Below, piece by piece: positions 28,001 to 40,349 of a stretch of 64,000 nt of DNA. A program made the position numbers and the translations under genes. Source of the stretch: Glandiceps talaboti (taxonomy: Eukaryota; Hemichordata; Enteropneusta; Spengelidae); assembly GCF_964340395.1 (NCBI RefSeq), contig NC_135558.1, positions 1,518,501 through 1,582,500 on the forward strand, read 5' to 3'. The notes beneath the pieces are model-generated. The model was not told the DNA's origin. It was given only the letters and a program-made list of their open reading frames with translations, and made no database searches. Position 1 is the first letter of the stretch; each line of letters begins with the position of its first letter.

Positions 28001-31000
28001 GGTTACTTATCAACTATTTTAATGTAGTAGACACCTGGGTAACATCTACCCCGGCTTGCATATTATCCAAAGAAGGTTTGGATTTAAACAAAGTTAGGCT
28101 AGTGTTGCTCTTGGCATTATAATGACAGTGTACAATGTTGGAGAAAACAAATGTCATGAGTAATTCATCACATTTACAACTACAGTGATATGTGTGACCC
28201 AGAAGAGTTATCCTGGTTGGTCTGTTAATCTACATTTAACTCAGCTAAAATGTTGTTGACTTAAGTTAAGTCTTCATAGCACAGATGTAGTGTTTGTTTG
28301 TAGACTGAATAAAGGTTATATATGGGCTAAGTGTCTTGGACTGCAAGAGTAAATTGTATGGTTTATTTATGAGGTACAAAATGCATACACAAATCAGTAA
28401 TATTCAGATAGTAAGGGATCCGTATATAAAGAGGCAATAAGTCCTATTTCTAATTTTGTGTTTAAATAATGAGGATGAATCTGTAGATTATGTTATTTTG
28501 TGGAAGTACTTTCTAAGGGATTCAATTTGCCATAAATTCCATATTTGGAAAAAATACAATAGATAGGGGATACTATAGGAAATTATTGTCCTGTAGTTTA
28601 ATTTACATATTCCATATTTGGACAAAGTACAATAGAATATAATATTAATTATATTATAGCATTACCAATTCCAGTGAATTTTGTGACGTCATCGCTGTAC
28701 ATTATTACTGATAATGTACTCCGTTATTGGGCATTGCGGCCCCGGAACGAGCATAACAATACAAGCTTATTTGTTCTGTTTCTTCATACGACTAGGCCCG
28801 TATTTTTTCGAAATGTATGTCGTTACTTATGATTGTCATTTCCACTGTTTAAAAATACAACGCATTCATGAAACAAATTTGTGTTCACAGCAGTTCATTG
28901 GAGTGTATATGTGTGTGTACGTGTACGTACGTGTGTCGCTGTGATTAGTATTCAGCTTCCGGGCCGAACATGGCAGACGACGTTCAGCGCTGTGTGTATT
29001 ATACGTTGTTTTGCGTTTCTCGGTCTACAAATTCACTGGAATTGGCAAAACTATAAAATAATAACAATAATGTACGTCCTCCCAGTCCATAATGGACTCA
29101 AGCAAACTTTGCACTCCATAATGGGCTCGGCTGTCGCCTCGCCCATTATGTCGTTCAAAGTTTGCTTTCGTCCATTATGGGCTGGGAGGGCGTACATTAT
29201 TGTTTAAATATTGTTGCTCTGCAGTTGAATTTACATATTCCATATTTGGACAAAGTACAATAGAGTATAATATTAAATATTATTGCCCTGCAGTTGAATT
29301 TACATATTCCATATTTGGACAAAGTACAATAGAGTATAAAATTGAATATTATTGCTCTGCAGTTGAATTTACATATTCCATATTTGGACAAAGTACAATA
29401 GAGTATAATATTGAATATTGTTGCCCTGCAGTTGAATTTACATATTCTATATTTGGACAAAGTACAATAGAGTATAATATTGAATATTATTGCCCTGCAG
29501 TTGGATTTACATATTCCATATTTGGACAAAGTACAATAGAGTATAATATTGAATATTATTGCCCTGCTGTTGAATTTATATATTCCATATTTGGACAAAG
29601 TACAATAGAGTATAAAATTGAATATTATTGCCCTGCTGTTGAATTTATATATTCCATATTTGGACAAAGTACAATAGAGTATAAAATTGAATATTATTGC
29701 TCTGCAGTTGAATTTACATATTCCATATTTGGACAAAGTACAATAGAGTATAAAATTGAATATTATTGCCCTGCAGTTGAATTTACATATTCCATATTTG
29801 GACAAAGTACAATAGAGTATAAAATTGAATATTATTGCCCTGCAGTTGAATTTATATATTCCATATTTGGACAAAGTACAATAGAGTATAATATTGAATA
29901 TTGTTGCTCTGCAGTTGAATTTATATATTCCATATTTGGACAAAGTACAATAGAGTATAATATTGAATATTATTGCCCTGCAGTTGAATTTATATATGCC
30001 ATATTTGGACAAAGTACAATAGAGTATAATATTGAATATTATTGCCCTGCTGTTGAATGTGCATATTCCATATTTGGACAAATGGAAGTTGAGGATAGTA
30101 TCAGAAAATCATGGTATCTACATCTTAATGATATGTAAGCTATTTTGATTAAAGGGTGATGTCTATTATGTTACATTCTGAAGTATTTTTACTGTTATTT
30201 TAACTGTTACCATCAAGTGTGTTATGTGATAGGTATAAATACTATAAGTATGAAAACTGTACATGCCAAGGAAATTATCCACATGTCTCTGAAGTTAGTA
30301 ACTTGTAAAATATCGTTAGAGTAACTTGTAAAATATTGTTAGAGTAACTTGTATTATACCAAAAAATTTGAAGTAACTTATACACTGTTTTGTTTATTAC
30401 AAATGAAATGAACAGTCCATATATACAAACACATGCTCACTTAGTGTATTGGTAAAGTCTACATCGTACCTTATTAGGAATTCCAACCACAGTGTTCAAT
30501 ATATCAAAACAAGAGTTATTACTATGTTCAAAGAGTTTTCCTGGGAATTTCCACGCAATTACACAGGTTTTCCCTAGATATCGATCCTTTCAAACTTTGT
30601 TTCTGTAATGGAAGATAAACTGTGACCCATTCTACTCCTATACTCAACTTGAAATGAGGAAAGAGCATATCCATGGAAACGAGACAAATTCCAGACAGCT
30701 TTTATTTTGACAACATTGAGACTGGATCTTAATCAATCTTAATGGATGTGATGGACTACTGGTATTTATTAGCATATGGAAAAATCAGTATTAATGCACA
30801 TGTGACAGTGTGAGATTAGAACCAGTAATGTTTAATTTGCCATGCCGACATTATCTATATTTGGAAAAGATAGAACTATGCTTTTGACATTTTCTTTTTG
30901 TATCTTAAAGATAAGATGATGAATGACGAGCCGACTTGTACAGATGTCTTTGAAACCATTCTAATTAAGTTAAAATGCCATTTGATAAATTGCACATATC

Positions 31001-32411
31001 TGTTTTGTAGAAATACATGTCACTGTTATCTCCAGATAGACTGACAGATAGTAACTATTTATAATCTAAAACACATTCTGTATGGGATTTGTGACTATTA
31101 AGAACTAGTGAGGCGATGGCTAAGCTTGCTAGTTATGCCACAGGTAGTGTGTATGTCTTAAAGTTATAATGTCTCACAAAAGAAAATTCTAGACTTTCTT
31201 TGCTGTTTCCAAAAACTTTATTTTTTTTGATCAGATCATAGACATGATCAGATGAGTAGTTCTCAAGATACCCACTCCAATATTGTAAGGCCAACAAGAG
31301 AGATAATAATCTAAATAATACATGGTCGCAAACCACGGCCTCTTTTACGGCACCATCCAAAATGCGTTGTCCGTCGTTATTTCGCAGTGTCGTGGAAGAA
31401 ATAACAGCACTGGTTTGCGAGAATTAATTATTAGTGTTGTTACTATTGTTAAATAAGCTATGGAGTCTTTATCGTTATCTTAGCACTCAAATGTATAAAT
31501 AAACATACAGGACTCCCGAACTTATGCAAATTATATTTAGTATTCCAAATTGTTACATAAAGTTACACTTTCTCAGTGTTCTAGTGGGCTGAACACAAAT
31601 TATGGTAGTTTTACCCATATTGGAGAAAAAGACTCATTTGAACATTGGTGATTTTTGAAGATTGTCAATCGACATTTTAGCCTTAAAACCGAGCTGCAGC
31701 AAGGCACAATTGTGTCATACCTTTAGTAGGTTTGCTATAACTTAACAAATCAGAAATGTAAAGTAATCCTAGAGTCATCTTTTTTCCCCCTTTCTGTCCA
31801 TCAGGTATCTTCTTTGTGTTGCCATGCATTGAGGACTATACCAAAGTTGACTTGAGGACGGTATCATTTGATGTTCCACCACAGGAGGTAAACTTGTAAT
31901 GTTATAAATTATTATATATTTATGTGGGTGCACTTAGTCTAAATGACCAAAAATGTTCAGCTTGGTAGATCAAATGATTTACAGAGGTTATAACACACAA
32001 GCAGTTCAAAGTTTTTTAGCACTGAGCTTTCGATCTGTCTTGGTCAACGATCCTCATCAGAATAATCGACAAATTCCATAGTGGTTAGTTGTAACTATGG
32101 AATTTGTCATTCTGATGAGTATCATCAACCAAGAACAGATCGAAAGCGCAATGATAAAAACTTTAAACTGCTTTGTAAATCTTATATTTAAATTGTTACA
32201 CATATTGTAAAGTGTAATTGATAAACTGATGTATACAGTATTTTACAGCCAGACCATAAATTAAATCACCTTGTTCAACCTACAATTAACCATAGATATC
32301 CAACGAGAAATTGTAGCATTAGAAGTTTTCAATCAAGAACCAAGTGCAAAGATTCCACCCCAGTTGTTTATTGTGTTAATTTATTATGCAATTGAATGTG
32401 ATTTATCGTCC

Positions 32412-32452
<41 letters not shown>

Positions 32453-35400
32453 GGTTGTTGTTGTTGTTGATAAGTTGTGTAAAACTTTGCTCAAGTGCAA
32501 CTTTGTATTTGATGTTATTTTTAGAATTGTACCTCTTGTAATTTGGCCTAAGGGTCACCATATTTTGAGGTGAAATAAACCATTATTATTATTATTAAGT
32601 ATATGTTTTACATGATAAATATATGGTGTCAGGTTAAACACATGATTGGAGTATATGTAATTGAAAGAGCTTGGTAAGAAATCAATGATGAATTGTTCAG
32701 TCTTTGATGTGGGAATTAAGACCATATGGTGGTACATACAGTTACTGTACGAATTAAGACCATATGGTGGTACATACAGTTACTGTACGAATTAAGACCA
32801 TATGGTGGTACATACAGTTACTGTACGAATTAAGACCATATGGTGGTACATACAGTTACTGTACGAATTAAGACCATATGGTGGTACATACAGTTACTGT
32901 ACGAATTAAGACCATATGGTGGTACATACAGTTACTGTACGAATTAAGACCATATGGTGGTACATACAGTTACTGTACAATAACTAAACCTGTGTCTGTA
33001 CACTACAGATATTAACCAAAGACAGTGTGACGGTGTCAGTGGATGCTGTTGTCTATTATCGTGTCAACAATGCCACTATCTCCATCGCTAATGTGGAGAA
33101 TGCTAATCATTCTACCAGGCTATTGGCTCAAACTACTCTGCGTAACGTCCTTGGAACCAAAAGTCTGGCTGAGATCTTGTCTGACAGAGAGAGTATTAGT
33201 CACACAATGCAGGTATGTAAAACTGACAGTGTAATACTATGACAGAACCCCGTGATGTGCTATTGAAAGTGTGGTGTACTTAGGGTATTTGCACAAGTGC
33301 TTGCAGTGTTCTCAGCAATAGTATAAGCTCGTGAAAGTGCAGCAGAAAACACTGCAAGCACTCATGCATACCCCTGAGTACCCACACTGTACAGGAACTC
33401 GCATGGCATTGGGTTCTCTTTTTAAAACATGTGTATCCGATGATAGTGCCTTCATTTACATATCATTTGCATACAGGTATGCATAATGTGTTCAGTATTG
33501 CACTGCAGTGGAAATACCACTAGTATGCATGTCACCAGTACAATGAATCTCAGGTACATATTTAAGCAATAAACCACCCCATGGGGATGGTATACCAAGA
33601 GGTTTTGACCAGTGAACGAAATATATGCACGAGCGATAGCGAGTGCATATATTGAGTTCACTGGTCAAAACCGAGTGGTATACCTTCCCCAGGGGTGGTT
33701 TATCACTATTATATTATACCAGTATATTGAAAATATCGGAAACAAGATGAGAACTAACGTTTTCTCGTTTCATATGCGCCCCTGTGGCTAATTTGCATAA
33801 CAATAACGCTGCTTTCAAGACAGCTGATCTTGGCCTCAACGTGAACGTTGTGCAGCGACTGGATTTATTTTACCTGCGAATCGTTTCTAGGGATAATCTG
33901 TACATTGATCGGCTCATTAAAAGTTCACAGTGATGAATAAACAACCTGTTTGACTCAAGGTATAAACTTGAAGTGGTTTATTGAATACAGCATGCTTCGA
34001 TCGTTCCCGGCCGAATTCGCGACTCGGTGAAGTGATAGACAGGTTGATATTTACAATGTATTTATATTACTGGAAGTTATGTCAGTAGATTTTCGGGTTT
34101 GAGGATTTCCCTCTCGGATTGATGACTGATACTCTAGGACAGGATCCCAGAAAAATTTCTATTAATGGTAAGTCGGCCAGTGTAAGCTCTTTCACTTGCT
34201 TCATTTTTATGACAGGACAGGACAGCTCACCAATGTTTCCACTTCAGCTAGCCGCGCCACGCCGAGGCTGGGACTGATTTCGTGCATGCCTTGACCTTAG
34301 TATATGTAGTAGGCGATGATTTGAACAAATAAGCGATGACTTGGTTGCTTTCGAAATTTCCTTCAATAATTTCTCATAAAATATTGTCTCATTGAGAGAA
34401 AATCCTCCTCTGACAATTCGAAGAGTTCACTATCGCAGCGGACTACAACGCTCGACCGTAGCCAAAACAAACAAAATTTGGACGCGTGCCAGCAGTGCAT
34501 TATCGCTCGTTTTAGACGCGCTAGTTCGATGTCTAGACCAATCAGATCTCTCGATTTGCGCCATCAATATACTGGTATAATATAATATGTAATAATACAG
34601 CGACAAGCAAAGTTTCAACTTATGAAGATAGACACATATTGTTAGGCTAAATTAAATTAACATAAGTAGGTGGTATACATAGTGGTATTTCTGTTGTGCA
34701 AATCTAATTATAAACATTGGAAGTCTCCAAAATGTAAGCAGCATGATCATAAAAGTTATCAGAAATACCACCCTACTGTGAGTATAGTGAATTTAATAGC
34801 TATATCAACATGTTACAGCAAATGCTGAAGTTTGACCATATCCCATATGGATGAGGTTTGTGTATTTATTTTAGATTTTTAATTTATAAAACAATTTTAT
34901 CATGGCTTGCTATGTGAAAAATCAATGTGAAACAACATCTGTGTTTGTAACTCAATACATTGCAAAAGATTAATAAATGTGTGAAATCTTTGTTATTGTA
35001 CGTACAATAACAAACTTTGAAACATTTTTTTAGCTTTTTGCAGTGTATTGAGTTACAAACACCAGACATAATAGTCAATATTGTTTCACATTGATTTTTC
35101 ACAAAACAAGCCATGATAACCTGGGCTGCCTGACTGATGTCAAAGCTCAATAAATGGAAATTGATTTTTTTTTAAATGTTGTTTGCTTATGTAAAATTGA
35201 CAGTATGATCTAGAAACCATGTATGTATTCTGAGAAATCTGTGTGCAGTTTGTATGAAAAACATGACCATGCATATCTATTAAATATCAAATCCATTCAC
35301 GTGACAACTCATGGTTGACAATGTTCTTTTCAATATCCTGTAAAAAAATTGCAAAATGTAATATTAACTAAAGAAGATACCTTCTCAAATGATTCCAGGG

Positions 35401-38400
35401 ACTCTCCTGTCTGAATGAATATAATAAACAAGTTATCTCCCAATATTTGTCATTGATGTGAATGAATGAATGAATGAATGAATGAATGAATGAATGAATG
35501 AATGAATGAATGAATGAATGAAATTTATTTCACCAGATAACAAAAATAAGCTACACTTTCAAAGAAATATATGATACAACTATACAAAATGGATACAAAA
35601 GAAATACACAAATATGACGTCTTGCCAGACTTTTGTGTCTTTTGTCTCAGGAAACTCAAGATTATTTAAAGTATGGAGATAAAATATAATTTTCATGCAT
35701 TTATGTTTAAAAAATACCAGAAATACATTTGGGATGAACAGAAAATAGTTACTGTGGTATTTTGATTTCTATTCTGATATTTTGTATACTAATAGTTATT
35801 GTAGTTGGCAGTATGTTGATCTTTGACGTGATTTTAACATTTTTTTGGTATAGTTAATTTGTTATAGTTTGTACACAATAACACAATGTATTTGCATTTA
35901 CTTCTAGTTATGCCCCACCCACTTTTTTTATTGATTTTTCTTGGTAGGGCTCTACCGAGAGTTACCAGTTTAAAGATTTATTTCGCTTATTTTGCTGGAA
36001 GATTAAAATACAAAAATAAATAGTGATTAAACTACCTTTGTATACAGAAACACAATATACCAGTCTGGTAATTAGTGAAAGTTAGTCTTTGAGAACTAGC
36101 TGAAGACTGAAAAATCTCAAAATTTTCTAGTAGTGAAAATATCCTGGTTTATAGTATATCCCAATATAGACCATAAAAGTCCCTTATATATAGATAGATC
36201 TATTGTGTGTGTCTTGATATGCTGTTATATCATTCAACCATTATTCCTTTTTTATGCCCATTACCCAAGTGTAATGATTAATCAAATATATTATATTTTT
36301 CAGTCCACTTTGATTCACACCGCCTGCTGTTAGAACATAATGTACTCATTCTGTATGTGTTTTACCTACTGTGTCAACTGAGAGCCTGCTAACACCAGCC
36401 TGCTAACACCAGCCAGCTAACACAAAGCCTGCTAACACAAAGCCTGCTAACACAAAGCCTGCCAACACAAAGCTATATATAATGTTCATAGCTGATGCCG
36501 ACATCCAATTGCTTGATTTTGTCCCTCCCTCTCTCCCTTTCACCGCATGTGTTTTGGTTTTCCATCTTGCAGTCATTTTCAAAAGAAGTGTAATCAGAGG
36601 TCTCCCCATGTGAGTGAAAATGATGGTGGTAAATGTAGTCAACAAAATATGGCTAAAACTACTCCAGACTTTATGTGATCTAAAACAAAGTTAGCAGTTT
36701 GATGGGTTCAGAAGTCACCAAGGTTTGCCATGAAACACTGGGAAATCATGACTTTGAGGCTACAATAGTAATCAACTATCACAGCCCTCACTTCTGGCTA
36801 AAAACTGCACATGAACAGCACCCCTAATGGCCAAACTATACAATCTTTTGTCTTTCTGCTAACCTGACTATGACAGTTGTCTCAAGGGTATACAACTATA
36901 GAACTAGTTACTTTGAAGTCTGGCTAACTTTTTCATGTACTGAGATATGCAAATGAAGCATGACTGAGAGCTCAACCTGACAAAGGAATATCATGTCCAT
37001 TTTTTTAAAAAAAATGCTAACTACACAAATGTAAGACGCCATTTTCCATAGGTTTAAAACTTTTTAAACACACATGTATGACAATGTCAGTGATACTTCT
37101 CTATTTTTGATATCCAGTGATATCTGCAACTGTAGAAGTAGACATTTAGAACACACATACACTAATAAGCCACACTAATGGGTTTGTTTTCATGATTCTA
37201 GGTAATATTGGATGACGCCACAGACCCCTGGGGTATCAAAGTGGAACGTGTGGAAATGTAGGTGACCCCCTCTTCTTTCCCCTGACACCACCTCCCCACA
37301 TAATGCCCCCCCCCCCCCCCCCCACTTATTGTGTAAGTCAGTTTATTATCATGTCTAATTGTAAAACATTTTGATACTGTAGACGGGTCTGGATGAAGCT
37401 ACTGACCCATGGGGTATCAAAGTGGAACGTGTTGAAATGTGAGTAAAAGTACAAATGATGTATCAATACCGTCAAATGATACATCAATACTGTCAAATGA
37501 TGTATTAAATAACTGTCAAACGATGTATTAATGCCGTCAAACGATGTGTTAATGCCATCAAATGGTATATCAATGTGAATGAACAATAATTCGTCAGTTG
37601 AGGCAATCTGGACAGACAATGTCATAAAGTGAAGTTGCATCACATCACACACTGTCAAGCATGTACACTTTGGAAGTGAATAGACTTAATTGCGATCACT
37701 TCTTCTGCCATAACACTCTTAGCATTGGATAACCCATGGCTTCTAAACTAAGTATTTTCTTGACAAGATATATGATCTTGGTGAAAAAGGAGGGATCACT
37801 GAACAAATTTTTGAAGTAGAGATCAAAATGATTTTAAGTCATTTTAGAATCCAATATGGCCACCAAATCCAATATGGCCACCAAATAGTAATTGTTGACT
37901 TTATGGTAAGATTGAAAGATTAATGATTTCCTTGAAAACAAACCAATTAACCTCTAGATTTCTGTTATTATTTCAAAAGGACGAGGCAAAGTTTTTAGAA
38001 ATTTTAAAGAAATTTTATTTTCAGGAAAATTGGTCCCAAAGCACAATATTCTACTTTAATTAATATTGAAATGAAAGCAACTCCTTGGACACTGTAATCA
38101 TTTGCCAAAGATCTACTTTATATGACAGCTATGCTTTCTAAGTCCACCCAACTATGGAATCACTAAAACCTGACAGCTATGCTTTCTAAGTCCACCCAAC
38201 TATGGAATCACCAAAACCTGACAGCTATGCTTTCTAAGTCCACCCAACTATGGAATCACCAAAACCTGACAGCTATGCTTTCTAAGTCCACCCAACTATA
38301 GAATCACCAAAACCTGACAGCTATGCTTTCTAAGTCCACCCAACTATGGAATCACTAAAACCTGACAGCTATGCTTTCTAAGTCCACCCAACTATGGAAT

Positions 38401-38734
38401 CACCAAAACCTGACAGCTATGCTTTCTAAGTCCACCCAACTATGGAATCACTAAAACCTGACAGCTATGCTTTCTAAGTCCACCCAACTATGGAATCACC
38501 AAAACCTGACAGCTGTTAGTACTTTAAAAACCTAGAACTGTATGGTTCAGCCTTCATCTTAAATCTTCACAGCACCTCTGAACTTTTCTTTGTTTTGGAA
38601 GCTCATTCTCCGATGAGGTGATTGATTGATTGATTCGATTGATTGATTTATTGATTGAATGATTGATTGATAAAGTGATTAATCTCTTGATTGATAATGT
38701 GATTGATTGATTGATTGATAAAGTGATCAATCAC

Positions 38735-38767
<33 letters not shown>

Positions 38768-40160
38768 AAATTGAGCTATGGAATGTAAGATGTCTTGAGT
38801 TTATTCGTAAATAACTGATAAAATTGTGTTTGACCATTACAGCAAAGACGTGCGTCTACCAGTTCAACTGCAACGTGCCATGGCTGCTGAAGCTGAGGCT
38901 GCGAGAGAAGCCAGAGCCAAGGTAGGTCAGAGGTCAGAGGTCATAGGTCATCGTAATCTGCTGTGTATTTCAAGAGTATGTCAGTGTGGGTGATGTCCCA
39001 ACTAAAGTACTTTTATGTTTGTTATAATACTATTCACTTTGTGTTATTCAACCTGCTAGTACATCGGGTTTACTTCAATACAGTCACATTTCTCTGAGTG
39101 CACAGACGTTGGGGTAATGTCATGTCAGCATTGCCAATATTCAGTCAACGTATTCTGCTGTAGCCAAGCCTAGACTAACATCTTTGTTATCTTGTGTTGT
39201 AGGTGATTGCTGCTGAAGGTGAACAAAATGCTTCACGTGCTCTCAAAGAAGCTGCCGATGTCATCAGTGAATCACCTTCTGCCTTGCAACTACGTTATTT
39301 GCAGACTCTAAATACAATCTCAGCTGAGAAGAACTCAACTATTATATTCCCACTGCCAATAGATTTACTGAGGTCAGTTTTGTATTAATCATTGCTCAGA
39401 AAAACTGATGTTACTGTCTACCTTATCATTTTATATCTCTCTCTCACTCTCACACATATAAATACACTAGTCTAGTTCCTGACAGACCGTATTCCAATTA
39501 CTACGTTATCTTCATACTATACCATTTAGTCATATAATCCCATTACTCTTGCACAGAATTCTGTGCTCCTCCCTACAGTGTTCATATAAACATGATGATG
39601 TCATCGCGTCCCTGTCATTTTAGTTTAAACAAACTAGAGGTGGCACTGTCTGAGGTGGAGTCCTGGTTGGACATTTGCATATCATTATCAGTCCTAGCAA
39701 CATAACAACGATGACAACAGCCTGCCAATTTGTGAGGGAATCACTCCTGACATGTACCGTTCCCGCTTTGCCCACCATGAGGTTGAACCACAATTAATGG
39801 CTTGAGTCACGGGATTGACTAGATGGTATAGTATGAAGATAACATAGTATGGAACACGTCAGGAACTAGACTATAAATACACATACACTTACGTACGTAC
39901 TACATACATACATACATATTTAATGCTGACATATGCTTCATGTCAGAATAAAAATGTATAATGTTTTATAAATTCAAATAAATGTTATATCTATGAAATA
40001 TTGAAATAGTGCTTAGTCGACATACAAATTGAAAAGAGAACATGATTTTTGGGTCAAAAAACTTAAACTCAAAAATTATCTTTTCTGAACTGTATATTTT
40101 GTGTTGTATAAGCTCTTTGGGCATATAAATTATCTTCACACACAGACACACACACACACA

Positions 40161-40222
<62 letters not shown>

Positions 40223-40318
40223 TACATACACACACACAGCACACACTATAACCGGTGTGTACATACATACATATTTACATATGTACATGATACATACACA
40301 CACATGTACACATCAGTG

Positions 40319-40349
<31 letters not shown>

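Larger units (their letters stand above)
28510..30090. repeat. 69-bp minisatellite, interrupted by an insertion
   Basis: About 12.7 units (29208-30085) of 69 bp contain TTTACATATTCCATATTTGG, ACAAAGTACAATAGAGTATA and ATTATTGCCCTGCAGTTG. One or two diverged units lie left of 28650. Because 69 is divisible by three, open frames of about 300 codons exist on both strands; neither is a gene. Confidence 0.93.

Noticed and set aside
29197-30138. Two ~300-codon genes on opposite strands
   Set aside because: Both are translations of the same 69-bp minisatellite.
32714-32979. Serum-response (CArG) element array
   Set aside because: The palindrome is CCATATGG, with only four A/T bases between CC and GG instead of six.
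33043-33234. Second frame over stomatin exon d
   Set aside because: Shadow of the conserved frame beginning ILTKDSV.
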